Positions 42,844 through 55,121 of a stretch of 64,000 nucleotides of DNA are shown in pieces (position 1 is the first letter of the stretch; the number at the start of each line of letters is the position of its first letter). The DNA is from Armigeres subalbatus (lineage: Eukaryota; Arthropoda; Insecta; Diptera; Culicidae). The DNA is taken from NCBI RefSeq assembly GCF_024139115.2, contig NC_085141.1, positions 31,139,242-31,203,241 on the forward strand, read 5' to 3'. A model generated the notes under the pieces. That model did not search any database. It was not told the DNA's origin and saw only the letters and a list, made by a program, of their open reading frames with translations. A program made the position numbers and the translations under genes.

Positions 42844-43554
42844 GGGGAAGTGGGGGTAGCACGCCCATAGGAGTTAAAACGCGCCACCCCTGAATAAGGT
42901 TAAATATCCCCATTTTGATTATTTTCAATAGTCTATACGATAAAGCAATGAAAAATATTGCCATTGGATACATATATTTCATGATTTTTCTCTAGTTATA
43001 CATGAAAAACTCGAAAAAACGATTTTTGCGTGTTTTGATGCAATTCTAGCTCGGTGGAATTTAGTCTTTCTGTCGCTGTTATACATTGATAAATTAATAA
43101 TTGAGCCATGAGCCATGTTGCTTACTCGTGTTCTTTATGTTCCACACGAAATCGTCGTCAAAAATGGTTTTAAAACGATTTTATGGGCCTTCAAACTTCT
43201 GAGGTCGGTGTGGGGCATTACGCCCATGCTCATTTCGTTTAACCGAAACAGCTGAAACATTCGGTTAATTGCCTTAATGTAGGCAATTAAAATGAAAATC
43301 AGTACGATAAGCACATGCGCGTTTTAACCCATCCACTGGCGCATCTCACCCCGCATGGTTTCAAAATCATTTTTTTTCGGGTGCTTTTTGAAAATCAAAT
43401 TTCTGTGCAATAAAATGGACAATTAGATATCTGTTATCGGTAGTCAGTCGCAGATATGCTGTTCTTCAGTATGCGCTGATGAAAACTGGCTGAAATGGTG
43501 GTTTTCATTGATAAAAATGGCATTTTCCTTAACGTGGGCGTCCTACAGTTCCCC
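42844..43554. mobile_element. TA-flanked MITE (711 bp)
   Basis: GGGGAAGTGGGGGTAGCACG after TA (42842-42843), and GTGGGCGTCCTACAGTTCCCC before TA (43555-43556). The complement GGGGAACTGTAGGACGCC matches the left end. GGCATTACGCCCATG and CATCTCACCCCGCATGG inside look like internal repeats of the terminal word. No transposase. Confidence 0.65.
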
Positions 43555-43556
43555 TA

Positions 43557-45288
43557 ATTTGAAAAGGTTGCCTTATTTGTAATGTTGTTAGTTTCATGTT
43601 CTCAAAAAATATTCTCGTTCAGACAAAAACAGAAATTTCTGATTGTTGATCACAACCTGGAGACCTATCACGAACTGTAAAAATTTGCAACTGCACAGAA
43701 ACAATATATTTTGTATCTGAATCTGTTATAAATTTCTAACAAAATATGTTATTTTTATGATAAAATTGTAAGAAAATTTGATAGTTTTTTGTTTCCAGTA
43801 GTGTAATTTTTGATAGAAATTTTGATATTTTAACAACATCCTGCACCATGTTTCTAACAAATTTTGTTATAAAAACATAGGTTATATATACAAATATAAC
43901 ATAATAACATAGGTTGATATGACTTTCTAGTCGGGGACCTTGTTGTGAGCCGCTCCTAACATGCAGAATAGACGCTCTGTAAGATTTGCACCTCCGGAGA
44001 GTGTCAAATTTTTAACGGACATAGTATGGTTATTGTAGAATGGAATAAACTCTTTCAATAATTCATTCTTATTTTAAATTCTACCCACTTGATGCATATA
44101 TTAAGGCGTTTGTTGCATACAATCGCAAATTATTGTATTACATGTAACTAATTGATCTGTTATAAGTAATTCTTTTCTGGTTAAAAAGTTTAAATAAGCT
44201 TAATTACTCTTCAATTTTATCAATCATGCAATGCACGCGTAATTTGAATATGAGGCTGTACATATATGTATTACGTAAGAACTTATGGGGGAGTTGATTT
44301 CGGTCAATATCTTACGCTCCATATAAATAAAAAATCATTTGTATGAAAAAAATCTTACAAGGAGGGAGGGGGAGTCGAAAAACCCAGAAAAATTGCTTAC
44401 GTACGACCCCTATGCCAATAGCCGAAATTCATTAACCAGAACAAAGAGTAGTTGAACATAATCAACTTTGAATTAAAAAAAAATAACATTATTTTCTATC
44501 AAAAAAGTATGAATGAAGCTTTGAAAGTAATCAAGAAACCACTAGGCGTAAAATCGAGACTGTTTGATATGGTACTTATTTCAATTTTCCTTTTTAAGAA
44601 GGGTGAGTCTACTAACAATCACTATTTTTATTTTATTTCATCCAAAGTCTTCCGTCGTGTCTTGGTGAAGAATTTTTAATAATAAGCTCACTTAACCCCT
44701 TTTAATCAATATTTTGAGAGAAATCGCATTTGTGTACTAATGATGCGCACTACAGAAAAAATGATGATGTTTCAAGAAGGCGTGACAGGACAGTAGTACC
44801 ACATTGATGGATGAAGTCACCAGCCTGGTATGATCACGGTTTTAGTATTGGTTAGTATAGCGACCATGTATCAGATTTTTTCGTTTGTCCCAAAATAGGT
44901 ACGCAGGGATATTTACCACTGGCCATAACAGAAGAATCGTTTGCTCTTATAACTGCGATACCAGGATAATAGGTTTAGTCTTTTTCATTGGAATCGACTC
45001 TCTACATTTCGATGTTCTATATCTCGATATCTCTCCCTATGTCGATGTTTTTCTCGGTCCATTCAATCTACATACATTTGGGTTTGTGTTCTACTCATAT
45101 TTTGTTCAGGATTTTCTCGGCTACTAGACCATCTTCGGACAATAACAAATTGTCGTTTTTCATAGCAACGAGCGTTATTCGATCTAGAACCCATTTCAAT
45201 TTTCCTTCCATTCCTCGATCTCTCCATTGCACCAGATACTCTTGCATGATGTTCCGGTTGAATGACATTCTACCAAGTCACCAATGAT
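43557..45288. other. Repeat-derived intergenic DNA
   Basis: 43700-43930 has recurrent AACAAAATTTGTTAT-type words shared with 46500-47030. 44265-44415 (TTACGTAAGAACTTATGGGGG .. GCTTACGTACGACCCC) is a small inverted element. The rest is unassigned and has no gene. Confidence 0.45.
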
Positions 45289-46084
45289 TACCGTTTTGCT
45301 TCGAATTCCCGGACGCTTCGAAAGCCGGACACTTTAATTATTATTTGACTTTATTTACCATCTCAGCAAGTATCTGTTGCAAGGAGTATTAGTAATTTAT
45401 TAACATAGTATGATAGCACTCTTTGTCATGAATTAGAGAAATTGCTTGGAAATTCATAGCTTTATAATTTTTATTACTTTTTCTGTATGTCCGGACTTCG
45501 AGGCAAATTATTACAATTGCTTCTATTTCCGGACATGCTGAAATGATGTAAAATTACTGTTTATCAGTTAAGCTAATTGTAATCAAATGATTCGTAATGA
45601 ACAAGCATAGTTACAATTTCATTAGATTTGAGTTGCTACACCCCAAAAGGAACATTGCTTGCTCTCAGCTTATACTTATACACATATTGTAAATGGTATC
45701 ACCTAATTATTTGTACACAAGTAGCAAAACTTACTTTCAGTTTCTAGTGACAAGACTGAAGTTTTGAAGACTAGTTTTGAAGACAAAAGTATTTTTTAAC
45801 CATTCACATTGTTGCAGAAAAAAAAACAAGTTCGTAAAACTAGCTTTTTTAACAGAATTGTATAAAAAGACACGTTGTGAACGACACCCGTCAAATAAAA
45901 AAAAACTCAACATTTCTCGGACACGCCCGGATTTATCAATCCACATGAATTCATTATTTCAATCGCCCCTTTCAATTCTTGATTTCTAATAGCAAACTGA
46001 AACGGATTTCAAAAGACACATAAATACCACTAATGTCTATATTTCGAATAATATCTTAACAATGCATAAATTTAATTCTCCGAT

Positions 46085-46260
46085 GTTCATCCCATCAAAA
46101 ACAAAGAAAACATTTCTTCAATATTCATAATTCAATAATTATTTCTTATTTTTGTGATTTTTTCCGCAGTGAGCACACAGGTTGATAAAAATAATCGACG
46201 AATTTTTTGCCATATTTCTTTGTTTCGCGAATAGATGAATATATAGGGGAGCTGTTCCGT
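46085..46260 (+). repeat. ATCCCATC..CTTTGTTTCGCGA repeat, copy 2
   Basis: ATCCCATCAAAAACAAAG, TTATTTTTGTGATT, GCCATATTTCTTTGTTTCGCG match copy 1 at 20690. It ends GGGGAGCTGTTCCG. Confidence 0.6.
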
Positions 46261-46478
46261 TTTCCATCGCACTGTACATATAGAATAGAGTGGGGCAAGA
46301 GTACGCACTTAGTTTTCAATCGATCATGTGGCCCTTATGAAGCAAGCTTCTACATATCAAATCAGTGTCGATGATTCATATACTCTTCATTTATGTTCCC
46401 CAGTGGAAAAAATATTGAAATTATTGAGATTCGTTTTAGTAGAACCCTTATTGCAAGACAAGTGAAAAACGCACTCTT

Positions 46479-47034
46479 CCCGACCAGTAGATAGTAACAG
46501 ATTTATATCAGACCTTGTTATTTTGTTACAGTAGTTTTTCATAACAGCGGTTGTTATAAAACATGCACCATTAGTAGTTAAAATAACAAAAATTGTAACA
46601 AAATTTCTTCTAGTTTTAACAAAAATATTACTAAATATGTTATTTATTGAACAAAAATATAACTCGTTGTGTTACATAGAAAGTGGCGAAAATAGCTTAT
46701 ACTATAACAAATTATGTTCTTGAAAAGACTATGATTATCCATAATGTAGGCAATTAACTTTGTCCAGCTGGCTCAACTTTGAATGTAGGTTCAAGTTATA
46801 CTGTAGGTGGTATCTTCGTTTTTTTCCAATTCCTATCTACCAAAAATGTAGGCAATTTTTTTTTCGGTAGAAATAAACATAACACATTATGTTATAATCA
46901 TGTTATGACGATCATGAAATTTTCTTTCCTCCATCTTTGGCAGAGACTTTATAACAAAATTATTGCAAGTTTTGTTATTTGTAACACATATTGATATAAT
47001 TGTGATAAAATTTTGTTATGACTAACTGGTCGGG
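46479..47034. mobile_element. Nested element with CCCGACCAGT termini (556 bp)
   Basis: CCCGACCAGTAGATAGTAACA at the left and the complement of TTATGACTAACTGGTCGGG at the right. The interior is full of AACAAAAT/GTTATAAC words. It lies inside the 46288-48156 element. Confidence 0.6.
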
Positions 47035-47167
47035 TTACCCCACCGGTGGGGTAAAAGTGCGCATCGGGTGGGGTAAGAGTACGCATTTATCCAATCATGT
47101 GCTTCAAGTATATATTAACACAAATAAGAGTTAATAACATTTAATTGATGTTTAATGAGCATATATT

Positions 47168-47487
47168 AGGGAATGTTCAAAGATTACGTAACTCTTAAAG
47201 GGGGAGGGGTCCTAAAAATGTGCACTTTCATACGAAAAAACATTGTTTTTTATTTATACAAAAAACTACAGAGGTGAAAATATATATGAGGTTTCGCGTG
47301 GCGTAAACAAAGGCATTTTCCTTAAAGAAAGTCCACCAAGATAGTTCCACGTAACGTAAAATTTGGCTATTTCATCACCCTTCCCCCCTATCTTACACTG
47401 TTTGTATGAATCCTCTAAAAATTATATGGATCTCCACACATCTCGCAACCCCTCCCAGCTAGACGTTGCGTAATTTATGAATGTTTC
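47168..47487. mobile_element. Nested MITE with GGGAATGTTCA..ACGTAA termini (~320 bp)
   Basis: GGGAATGTTCAAAGATTACG on the left, and CGTTGCGTAATTTATGAATG on the right as its approximate complement. Both are followed inward by AGGGGG/CCCCTCC. Also inside 46288-48156. Confidence 0.55.
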
Positions 47488-48171
47488 TTTTGATTAAATG
47501 AAATTATCAATAAGATGAAATTGTGTTTTCGTACTATGTTTAGGTGTACAACAAGTCTTAATACAATTTCATTATTTCGCTTCAGTGCTTTATTTGCTAA
47601 GTCCTTTCTAACACCGAATTACTTCAACTTATCCTAAAAACTTGTGATAATTTCAAATTCTGTCCCTTTTTCTTAGTTGTGGATCTTTACGCATTGGAAG
47701 AAGTCTTATTTCGGCCGGAGATACGGGTTTGACATCATAACTTGAAGATTCATATGCGTACTCTTGCCCCACCGGTTCCTGCGTACTTTTACCCCACAGT
47801 CCCAAAAATTATTCAAGTAATGGTTTGGACTTCTTGGAAAACCAACCGTATAGGTGTTCTGTACTATAAAGTACTCTATATAATAGGTTATCGAAATGGT
47901 ATAATGTTCACCTGATTGGACGTATATATGGTAATGAAATACTAGTTGCGGAAACCCAATTATTTTTAGCAAAATGACCAAAAAGTTATCTAACTCCATA
48001 TCTCCCTTGTTGTTTATTCAAATCGTTTACAATTACACATGATAATAGTTGGCCAGAATACCTGTCAAACTGATGCAGTGCTGCTAGTTTATCTTTTTTT
48101 ATTACTTCAAAAAATCGAAAACGTACTCTTACCCCACGCGCACTCTTGCCCCACTCTACTCTATTCATCTC

Positions 48172-48350
48172 ATCGTAAAACAAAGAAATACAGCACCAAT
48201 CTCGTCGCTTCTTTTTGCTAAAACGCGTGCTCACTGGTGAAAAAAAATCACAAAAAAATCAGAGAAAAACAAAATTCCTTTTCATTGCTTTGTTTGCGAT
48301 GGGATGGAAGTAGGAGCTATGGGATGAAGTGCCGAACCGTTCCCCTACTC
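48172..48350 (-). repeat. ATCCCATC..CTTTGTTTCGCGA repeat, copy 3 (inverted)
   Basis: CATCTCATCGTAAAACAAAG, AATACAGCACCAATCTCGTCG and GTTTGCGATGGGATGGAAG are the complement of copy 1. It lies in opposite orientation to copy 2, on the other side of the 46288-48156 element. Confidence 0.6.
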
Positions 48351-49079
48351 ATTGAGATGGTAATAGGCACAGTTCCCCTATCATATTTATTTCTGGTTTT
48401 ATTGATTAGAAAAGAATTTTGGTCATCTAATGATTCTCATGATCTATTGCAACTTATCCACGTTGTAGTTTTGAAGCGTTTTGAAGAAAATATTTCATTA
48501 CCCACAGACACGTCAAATGTCAAAAAAGCGTTCTAATTTGAAAAAGGAAAGGCGGGGGGAGGATTGTATGAAATTATTAGATTCCCAATGTTGTATATTG
48601 CAGTTAAATGCTCCCGCTTGGTTTAAAAAGCTGTTTTTTTGGTAGTCCTGGTCAATCTCGGAGCAGAAACTTCGGATGGTACACACAACCGGGGGATACC
48701 AGATTTCCATACAAATGTTTATAGAAACCTTAGAAATATGAATGCTATATCCCAGTTGTCTTTGAACGGATTAAAATGGCTATTAAAGAATCAATTTAGG
48801 CCAAACGCGAAGTGTCCGGAAATTCGAAGCAAAATTGTCCGGCATTTGAAGCATCCCTTATACTGTGTCCGGATTTCGAAGCAAGCGATGTTCAATGTTT
48901 TCGATTATATTAGCTATTTCGTGCATACAAAATGTCATTTTCAGTACACTACATCAAATTTGATAAGTTAATCTTGACAGGGTGTGCTATCACTCAGTGT
49001 CAAGTACTTAATTCCGTTTGAAATATTGATCTGAAAATTCAGCAGTGCTTAGGTGTCCGGACTTCGAGTCAAAACGGTA

Positions 49080-51145
49080 CTTTGTCTCAACATCTCAGGT
49101 CCAAACCAAAAATATTTGATGACGATCTTTGAAAAGCAATGGTAACTTGTTCGATGAAAATGCTTGCCAGCGTGCAAGTCTTTATAATAAGGCTCAAATC
49201 AACAAATTAAAAGGTGAATCCACTTCTAAATTTTCTACTATTTTTATTTGATACTCGCTTAAGATTTAATATCGAGCTATACTAAAATGAATGTGTAGCT
49301 GCAACTTCCCGACAAATTCAATCCAAAAAAATATCTGTATGTAGATTTCATAGGCCTTTTATCAACGAATAATGTTGATTTTTGGGTATCTTGAAGGACG
49401 AAATCTGATGAAACACACAGAAGATCTGTTCCGATTACAAAACAATGTTCTACAAAGTTTTCGAGGATAGGTATGGCTTTCATTTAGTTGCTGTTGCAAT
49501 GAATTTCGTTAATCCTACTCAGAGTAACGATTTTTTTAGGGGCAAATATCATGCCGAAAACACTAAATCGATTTGAAGCACACCTAAATTTCAACCAAAT
49601 AAGCTGAAATTTTCACCAGAAGTCTATCTTAGCATAAGAATTGTGAATATCAGTTGCCCAGTCGACTTTTTGAAACTTTTTGATCTACTGTCCAGTTTCC
49701 TCTGCTACTGCTGTTAGTTCTGAAGCACATATGTATGCGAATGCGGTTATATTCGTGAATTTTTACCTCGCCCGAACTCTTCGATATAGAATTTATTTTA
49801 CAAACTTAAACAATTGTCTGTCTGAAAGGTCCGACAGAACCGTCTTCTGATAAACCCAACCCCCCCAGTCACCACCCATAGATACCTATTTGTTTCGTAT
49901 TATGACATCGATTTGTTGCCAATTCAATATTAAGGTTGATTTAATTTCCGGTCGTTTCTGAAGTACAATAACTCAAATACGATGCATGTATGATGCCCGT
50001 GAATTGTGTTTCAATTCAAACCATCCCGTAATACAGATTTCTGGGAATGAATGAATGTTTTAATTTATCGGATGCATGCTTTGGTTGAGTTTGAACCGTC
50101 AATAGTCTAATTTGAGCATGGAATGAAATATAAATCATGATCATGATCAACTGTTCCAAACTCAAGCTCTGACCTGTTGCGATCTGACAATGTTTCGAGA
50201 CCACGTTCAATGCGCTGATGATAATTTTGGATCGTCTGTCCTAATTGCTCTCGTCAATACTCGTGTGCGATTTTAGATGTAGACTTGTTAGCTACCTCGT
50301 TAGTCAGCTACCGTGTGTCTGCGTCTGTAGCATTGAAATCTCGCACATTTTGGCTGTCGGCATTTTCGGTGGCAGTGGCGGCACATGCGCATATTTGATT
50401 GGGTTTTGTTAGTATTGTTTTGCGACTTACCTGTATTGCGTATACATCGATTGAAAATAAAAGACGCAATTTTGAGGGCGGAGTTTATGTGATAATTGCT
50501 CCCATCTCAATGGCGATGTGGAATAAATTGAGGAAGTGGAATGGAGCATAAGAAGCAGAAGAAGTTTCGATATGGTGAGCAACAAAGGGGGACAATTTGC
50601 CTAAATAGTGACTAAGAAGGGAAACGATGTATACATGGACGGGGCTCAGTCGAACCGCACCAAGCGGCATTTTGACTGACTTGTGATAATTTGATCTCAA
50701 AAGGAAAACGGAAATTATTTCATGTCAGTTCATTCATTCATGAGATCCTCAGTTATGGCATTAAACGATGTCCGATGCGATTTGTGATCAATTTCATCTG
50801 CTACACACCAAATTTGGCTTTCTCTGACTTTTCTTTTTCATGTCATCAAATCGTCTTTACATGTATACATCTTCTTGTTCTTCTACATTCCACCTGGAAC
50901 TTGACCTGCTTTTCAACAGTTATTAATTAAAAGCTATTCTATGCCCGCTAATTGCACGGGTTTGCATCTTATTTGGCCAGCACATCACATAGGGAATAAT
51001 TAGCCCCGTAATGGTACTTATTTAGATTTTTAAGGACCGGAGAAAATCCATTCTTATGTAAAAAAAATCCGTGGAATCGATTGGTGGTATTTTCAAACCA
51101 CTGAAAAACCATTGGAAAGTGCTCAAATTGTCCGATTTATCCCTA
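49080..51145. other. Unassigned intergenic sequence
   Basis: No gene, RNA or repeat was recognised with confidence. This is the longest stretch in the window without an evident mobile element. Confidence 0.4.
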
Positions 51146-51147
51146 TA

Positions 51148-51637
51148 GGGTAACCGTACCCTTAGTGGAGATAGCACCAATAGTAGAGGTAGTGGGGTTT
51201 TAATGAGATTTATTATAATTATACACTTTAAGATGGTCTCATTTTATGCGTCATACTTTTAATACCATGTTAAATGAAACTTATCCTAAGATTTCACTTG
51301 GAAAACTATTGAAAACAATGATTTCCCTTAATAAAATTGACTCCCTTGCACCTATAGTAATGCAACTGTACCAATACCAATGCCGAGTCTCATAAGAAAT
51401 CAATGGATAGCACCACTATGGGAACCAAAATTATGTTTTATCTCCACTAAAGGAATAGTTGTGTAAGTAATATTTTGATGTTGTTGATGTTGAATAACAT
51501 CAATCTCATTTTTGTTAGCAAATTTATTAGTTTATCTATTGACCAAGGTGTTAAATCTATAAGTTTTCCAGAATATTGATTTTAAAAAAATGTCTTTTGT
51601 TGATCCACTAATACCTCCACTATTGGTACCGTTACCC
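51148..51637. mobile_element. TA-flanked MITE (490 bp)
   Basis: GGGTAACCGTACCCTTAGTGG after TA (51146-51147), and the complement of CCACTATTGGTACCGTTACCC before TA (51638-51639). Inner words TAGCACCA and GATAGCACCACTATGGG repeat the terminal theme. No transposase. Confidence 0.8.
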
Positions 51638-51639
51638 TA

Positions 51640-52241
51640 TTCATCAAATAACTTTTAAAATAGGCAAACAAATTATTTGTCGCCCCTAAAACTAACTCAA
51701 ATAATTCTTGAACATTGATAAAATATTGCCGAAATGGATTGCATTGAACTTTTTACGTGACATCAATCAAACATAGCTTATTTTGTGTAGAATAATCTCA
51801 GGATGAATTCAAATGACAAACTATAATCATTTTGCGATTGCAAATTAATAATATGGGCCATTTTACCAAGGTTCTTATGATGGTTTGAGACCCCTCCTAT
51901 ATCTACTAATGAAACAGAAACTTTTGCATAACTCGAGAACTACTGAAGCAAATGAAACCTTATTTGACATATAGCAAAATGGAATGCATTGAATTTTGTA
52001 AAAAGACTATGAATATTTGTAAAAAGACTATTTTTCCCGATTCTCCCACAAGATCGTAATTTAGTGCAAAATAGCTGCTGGAAAATTGCTCCTCGTAAGT
52101 GCAACAATCTCAACTGGAACGAATCTATACAAGATACATTAGGGTCATGCGCTAATTCGTCCATGGCGCTAATTTCCGTCATATCAAATTCTAATTCACT
52201 AAATACTCGCGATTGATAATTTAAATCAACGAAATTATCAC
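51640..52241. other. Unassigned
   Basis: No gene. It ends at the Gypsy target site. Confidence 0.4.
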
Positions 52242-52246
52242 CTGAC

Positions 52247-52410
52247 TGCGATATTCTTGGGAATAGTCATTTTGGTTGATTCTCATTAAACACATATTTC
52301 GTAAGTACATTCTGGAACACTACATTTATTTAGCTCCCTCTTTCCTGGAGTCTCCACACTACTGTCAGTTTGCCCAACAACCAGATACACACTTAACTCA
52401 GGATACCACA
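52247..52410 (-). repeat. 3' LTR (164 bp)
   Basis: On the minus strand it starts TGTGGTATCC and ends AAGAATATCGCA, giving TG..CA ends. It is identical to the 5' LTR except one base near the 3' terminus (TATCGCA against TATCACA). Confidence 0.95.
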
Positions 52411-52421
52411 TCCTCCCCATC
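52411..52421 (-). promoter_or_regulatory. Polypurine tract
   Basis: On the minus strand GATGGGGAGGA directly precedes the 3' LTR, the primer for plus-strand DNA synthesis. Its position and purine content fit fully. Confidence 0.85.
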
Positions 52422-52711
52422 AACAAAGTATAATTTTCACTGTATGCGTATGATTAGTTTAAATATCGTTATTCACAACATTCAGACATCTTTGAGGTCG
52501 CTTAATTTCCCTAGCGTTTCGGCGTTTAGACAAAGGCTCCTCATCGTTACTCGTGGTAGCGGCAGTAGACGCCTCTATGTCTACCTGTGAGTGTTTGCTA
52601 GTTGTACTGTCATCCTGTCGATTGCGTGCATCCTCCTCTGGTTCAACTAAAATTAATAAAATATAAAAATTTGAATAATATTATTCCACTATTTTTCATT
52701 TTTGAATACTA

Positions 52712-54304
52712 CTAAATAATATAAGAAGGAAATAGCTTACTTGTCTTTCGTTCAACGATTTTTTTTAAGAATTTAACATAACGATCAAAAACCTTCTGTG
52801 TGGTTAAGTCCTTTACTGTCGCACGGCCAGCTCCTTCTATTCCAATTACCTCATGGAAAGCATTTTTATATTGTGAATCCGTTTTATCGCGCTTCGCCTG
52901 ACTGACCAGTACAGTGTCTCCTACCATAATATCCAATTCGGTAGCTCTGCGCCTTGAATCTTCACGGAGATTTCGATTGAATTTGGATGCTTGATCTCGG
53001 TCTCGGAGTTCTTCGTCCAATATTTGCTGATAATCCGTCCGTATATCTGGTAGCAATCCTCTTACTGTTCTTCCGAACATTAATTCGGCTGGTGGTATTT
53101 TCGTAACATGATGTGGCCATGTGTTATACGCTGCTACGTAATCAGCCAATGCCTCTTTCCAATTTTTCCTCCCGAGTTTCGCGATAGAAGTTATCTTATT
53201 GATACCCTGCATGCACCTTTCCACGAGCCCATTTTCTGTTGGATTCAATGGTGTGCTATGAATGAGTTTTATTCCCCATACTCTCTGCAACCAAGCTTTC
53301 AGATCAGCGCTGTTAAATGGGGGCCCATTATCAGCTTTCAATGTTTTTGGTATGTAATATGTGTTGAAAACACGTTTGAGAACGTTTTTGACCGCATCAG
53401 TATCTGTTTTATCCATGGGAATTGCTACTAAAAACCGCGAATAGTTATCAGTGAGAACAAGAGCTTTCCAGTTGTGTATATCCGACGCAGTCGAGAAATC
53501 CATAGAGACATAATCCCACGGATTCTTTGGCAGCTCCGTCAACGTAATAGGCAATGGATGGTTCGATGCAGTTACTAACTGACATTCCGGACAACTCCGT
53601 ACAAAGTCTTCCACTTCTCTATCCATACCTGGCCACCACAAACCTTGCCGTAGAAAATGTTTCATAGTAGACATACCTGGGTGGCTGCGGTGAGCCAACA
53701 GAAGTGCGCGGGCCCGTAGTACGCTTGGTAGAACCATCTTCTCTTGTTTCATCAACAAGACACCTTGCATATACATGTCACGTTGGGAAGGCTGGTACTT
53801 TGCGATTTGCTCTGGCCATTTTTTCGTCTTCTCGAGCCATTTTATAACGGTTTGAAGTTCATCATCCTTTTCCAGCGTCTTCTTTACTTCCGATGTGGTC
53901 AAAGCCAACAGATGATCAGTAATAATCTCTGCGTCTGTCGTAACTGTGCATAGCTCATGCGGTTCCTTATGCATTCCAAATTGTGGATCATCTCGCACGA
54001 CGCCAATTCTCGAGGCGGCATCAGCGATGTTGTCACTCCCTGACACGTGCTCGAACTCGAAGAAACAGTGATCCATCCGCATCATCCAACCCTCAGCCCG
54101 GGACAAAATTCGTTTACCGACATCTTTATCCTTGGTCTTACTCATAAACATAAGTGCTTCACTGTCACACCTCAGGGTAAATTTCCTTCCCAAGAGATAA
54201 TATGCGAATCGTTCCATTGACCAGATAATGGCCAAGGCTTCCCTATGCAATTGTGGATAGCGACGCTCAGGTGCGGTTAGACTTTTTGACGCACGTTTGA
54301 CCAC
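52712..54304 (-). CDS. Pol C-terminal part: RNase H (partial) and integrase
   Basis: 530 codons. Residues ~5-100: the later part of RNase H (SKSLTAPERRYPQLHREALAI, LRCDSEAL, then GSDNIADAASR). Residues ~205-245: the integrase HHCC zinc site (H..H in HRSHPGMSTMKHF, C..C in SCPECQ). Residues ~265-375: the DDE core, with D in YVSMDFS, D in KADNGPPF and E in ENGLVER, all present. A basic C-terminal chromatin-binding region follows. The first part of RNase H, with its first catalytic D, is missing: the RT frame runs out at 54267 in another frame and ~45 residues are lost. The start codon is not meaningful; this was made as part of Pol. Confidence 0.9.
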   Translation of the reverse strand: MVKRASKSLTAPERRYPQLHREALAIIWSMERFAYYLLGRKFTLRCDSEALMFMSKTKDKDVGKRILSRAEGWMMRMDHCFFEFEHVSGSDNIADAASRIGVVRDDPQFGMHKEPHELCTVTTDAEIITDHLLALTTSEVKKTLEKDDELQTVIKWLEKTKKWPEQIAKYQPSQRDMYMQGVLLMKQEKMVLPSVLRARALLLAHRSHPGMSTMKHFLRQGLWWPGMDREVEDFVRSCPECQLVTASNHPLPITLTELPKNPWDYVSMDFSTASDIHNWKALVLTDNYSRFLVAIPMDKTDTDAVKNVLKRVFNTYYIPKTLKADNGPPFNSADLKAWLQRVWGIKLIHSTPLNPTENGLVERCMQGINKITSIAKLGRKNWKEALADYVAAYNTWPHHVTKIPPAELMFGRTVRGLLPDIRTDYQQILDEELRDRDQASKFNRNLREDSRRRATELDIMVGDTVLVSQAKRDKTDSQYKNAFHEVIGIEGAGRATVKDLTTQKVFDRYVKFLKKIVERKTSKLFPSYII

Positions 54305-55121
54305 GTTTTATCAGATCATTCTCAGCCGCATCTTTGAGTGCGTCGAAAGCCTTTTGACGCTCTTCATTCCATTCGAATTTACAATCATTTGACAACAGAT
54401 CACGTAGAGGCTTAGTTTTATGCGCAAAACTCCGGATAAACGGACTTATGAAGGTCATCATACCCAGGAAGCTCCGAACCTCTGCAGTGTTTTTGGGTCT
54501 TTCAAATGATTTAATGTCCGATATTTTCTGTTTAGCTGGCAGAATTCCGGTCCCATCAATAGTGAATCCCAAAAACTCTACTAATTGTTGATTGTACGTG
54601 GATTTCCCTTCATTTATGGTGAGATTGTTCTCGTGAAGCACCCTTTTAACGGCCTCCACATTCTTCTCCAACTCCTCTATTGATTCTCCGTACATAAGAA
54701 TATCGTCCAGATAAACTATGCGCTTCTTACATCTGATCAATAGTTTTTCCATTACCCGTTGAAAATGCTCGGGTGCACATGATAAACCGAATGGTAGCCT
54801 TTTAAAACGCATGAGCCCATTCGCTGTCATAAATGTTGTGAAGTGACGCACACTTGCATGCAATTCAACATGGAAATATGCATCTTTTAGGTCCAGTTTT
54901 GTGAAAAACATGGTTCCTTTCGGTATTTCTGACCAAATTCTTTCCAAAGATGGCATGGGGTAAGGCTCGCGAATTATTACTTTGTTTACCGCCCTATAAT
55001 CAATGACTATGCGGAAATCATTCGTACCTTTCGGAACCAGTACAAGCGGCGACACATAAGTAATAATATCATGCTCTTTGTCTGCACGCTCGATTATGCC
55101 TCTCAACTCCATAGCTCGCAA
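54267..55121 (-). CDS. Pol reverse transcriptase
   Basis: 284 codons, with most of a Ty3/Gypsy RT: VLVPKG..FRIVIDYRAVNK, motif A KLDLKDAYFHVEL, the FKRLPFGLSCAPEHFQ block, motif C YLDDILMYG (catalytic YxDD intact), and the connection SFLGMMTFISPFIRSFA..PLRDLL..FEWNEERQKAFDALK. The frame upstream is shifted near 55180, where the conserved entry to RT changes frame, and it ends in a short nonsense tail after KAFDALKDAAE. It overlaps the next frame by ~38 bp. The N-terminal Met is internal. Confidence 0.9.
   Translation of the reverse strand: MRAMELRGIIERADKEHDIITYVSPLVLVPKGTNDFRIVIDYRAVNKVIIREPYPMPSLERIWSEIPKGTMFFTKLDLKDAYFHVELHASVRHFTTFMTANGLMRFKRLPFGLSCAPEHFQRVMEKLLIRCKKRIVYLDDILMYGESIEELEKNVEAVKRVLHENNLTINEGKSTYNQQLVEFLGFTIDGTGILPAKQKISDIKSFERPKNTAEVRSFLGMMTFISPFIRSFAHKTKPLRDLLSNDCKFEWNEERQKAFDALKDAAENDLIKRGQTCVKKSNRT

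Larger units (their letters stand above)
46288..48156. mobile_element. TA-flanked element (1.87 kb) with GAGTGGGGCAAGAGT termini
   Basis: Left GAGTGGGGCAAGAGTACGC after TA (46286-46287). Right GCGCACTCTTGCCCCACTC before TA (48157-48158). Related words recur inside in both orientations (GGTGGGGTAAGAGTACGC at about 47078, TACTCTTGCCCCACCGG at about 47759), so it may be several nested or tandem relatives. No transposase. Confidence 0.6.
45291..49077. mobile_element. TA-flanked DNA element (3.79 kb) with other elements nested inside
   Basis: The left end CCGTTTTGCTTCGAATTCC (after TA 45289-45290) and the complement of the right end, CCGTTTTGACTCGAAGTCC (before TA 49078-49079), match at most positions. 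Further TCCGGAC(T/A)TCGA words lie just inside both ends (45488-45540 and 48815-48890), so the two halves belong together. Elements at 46085-48350 lie between them. No transposase was recognised. Confidence 0.5.
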
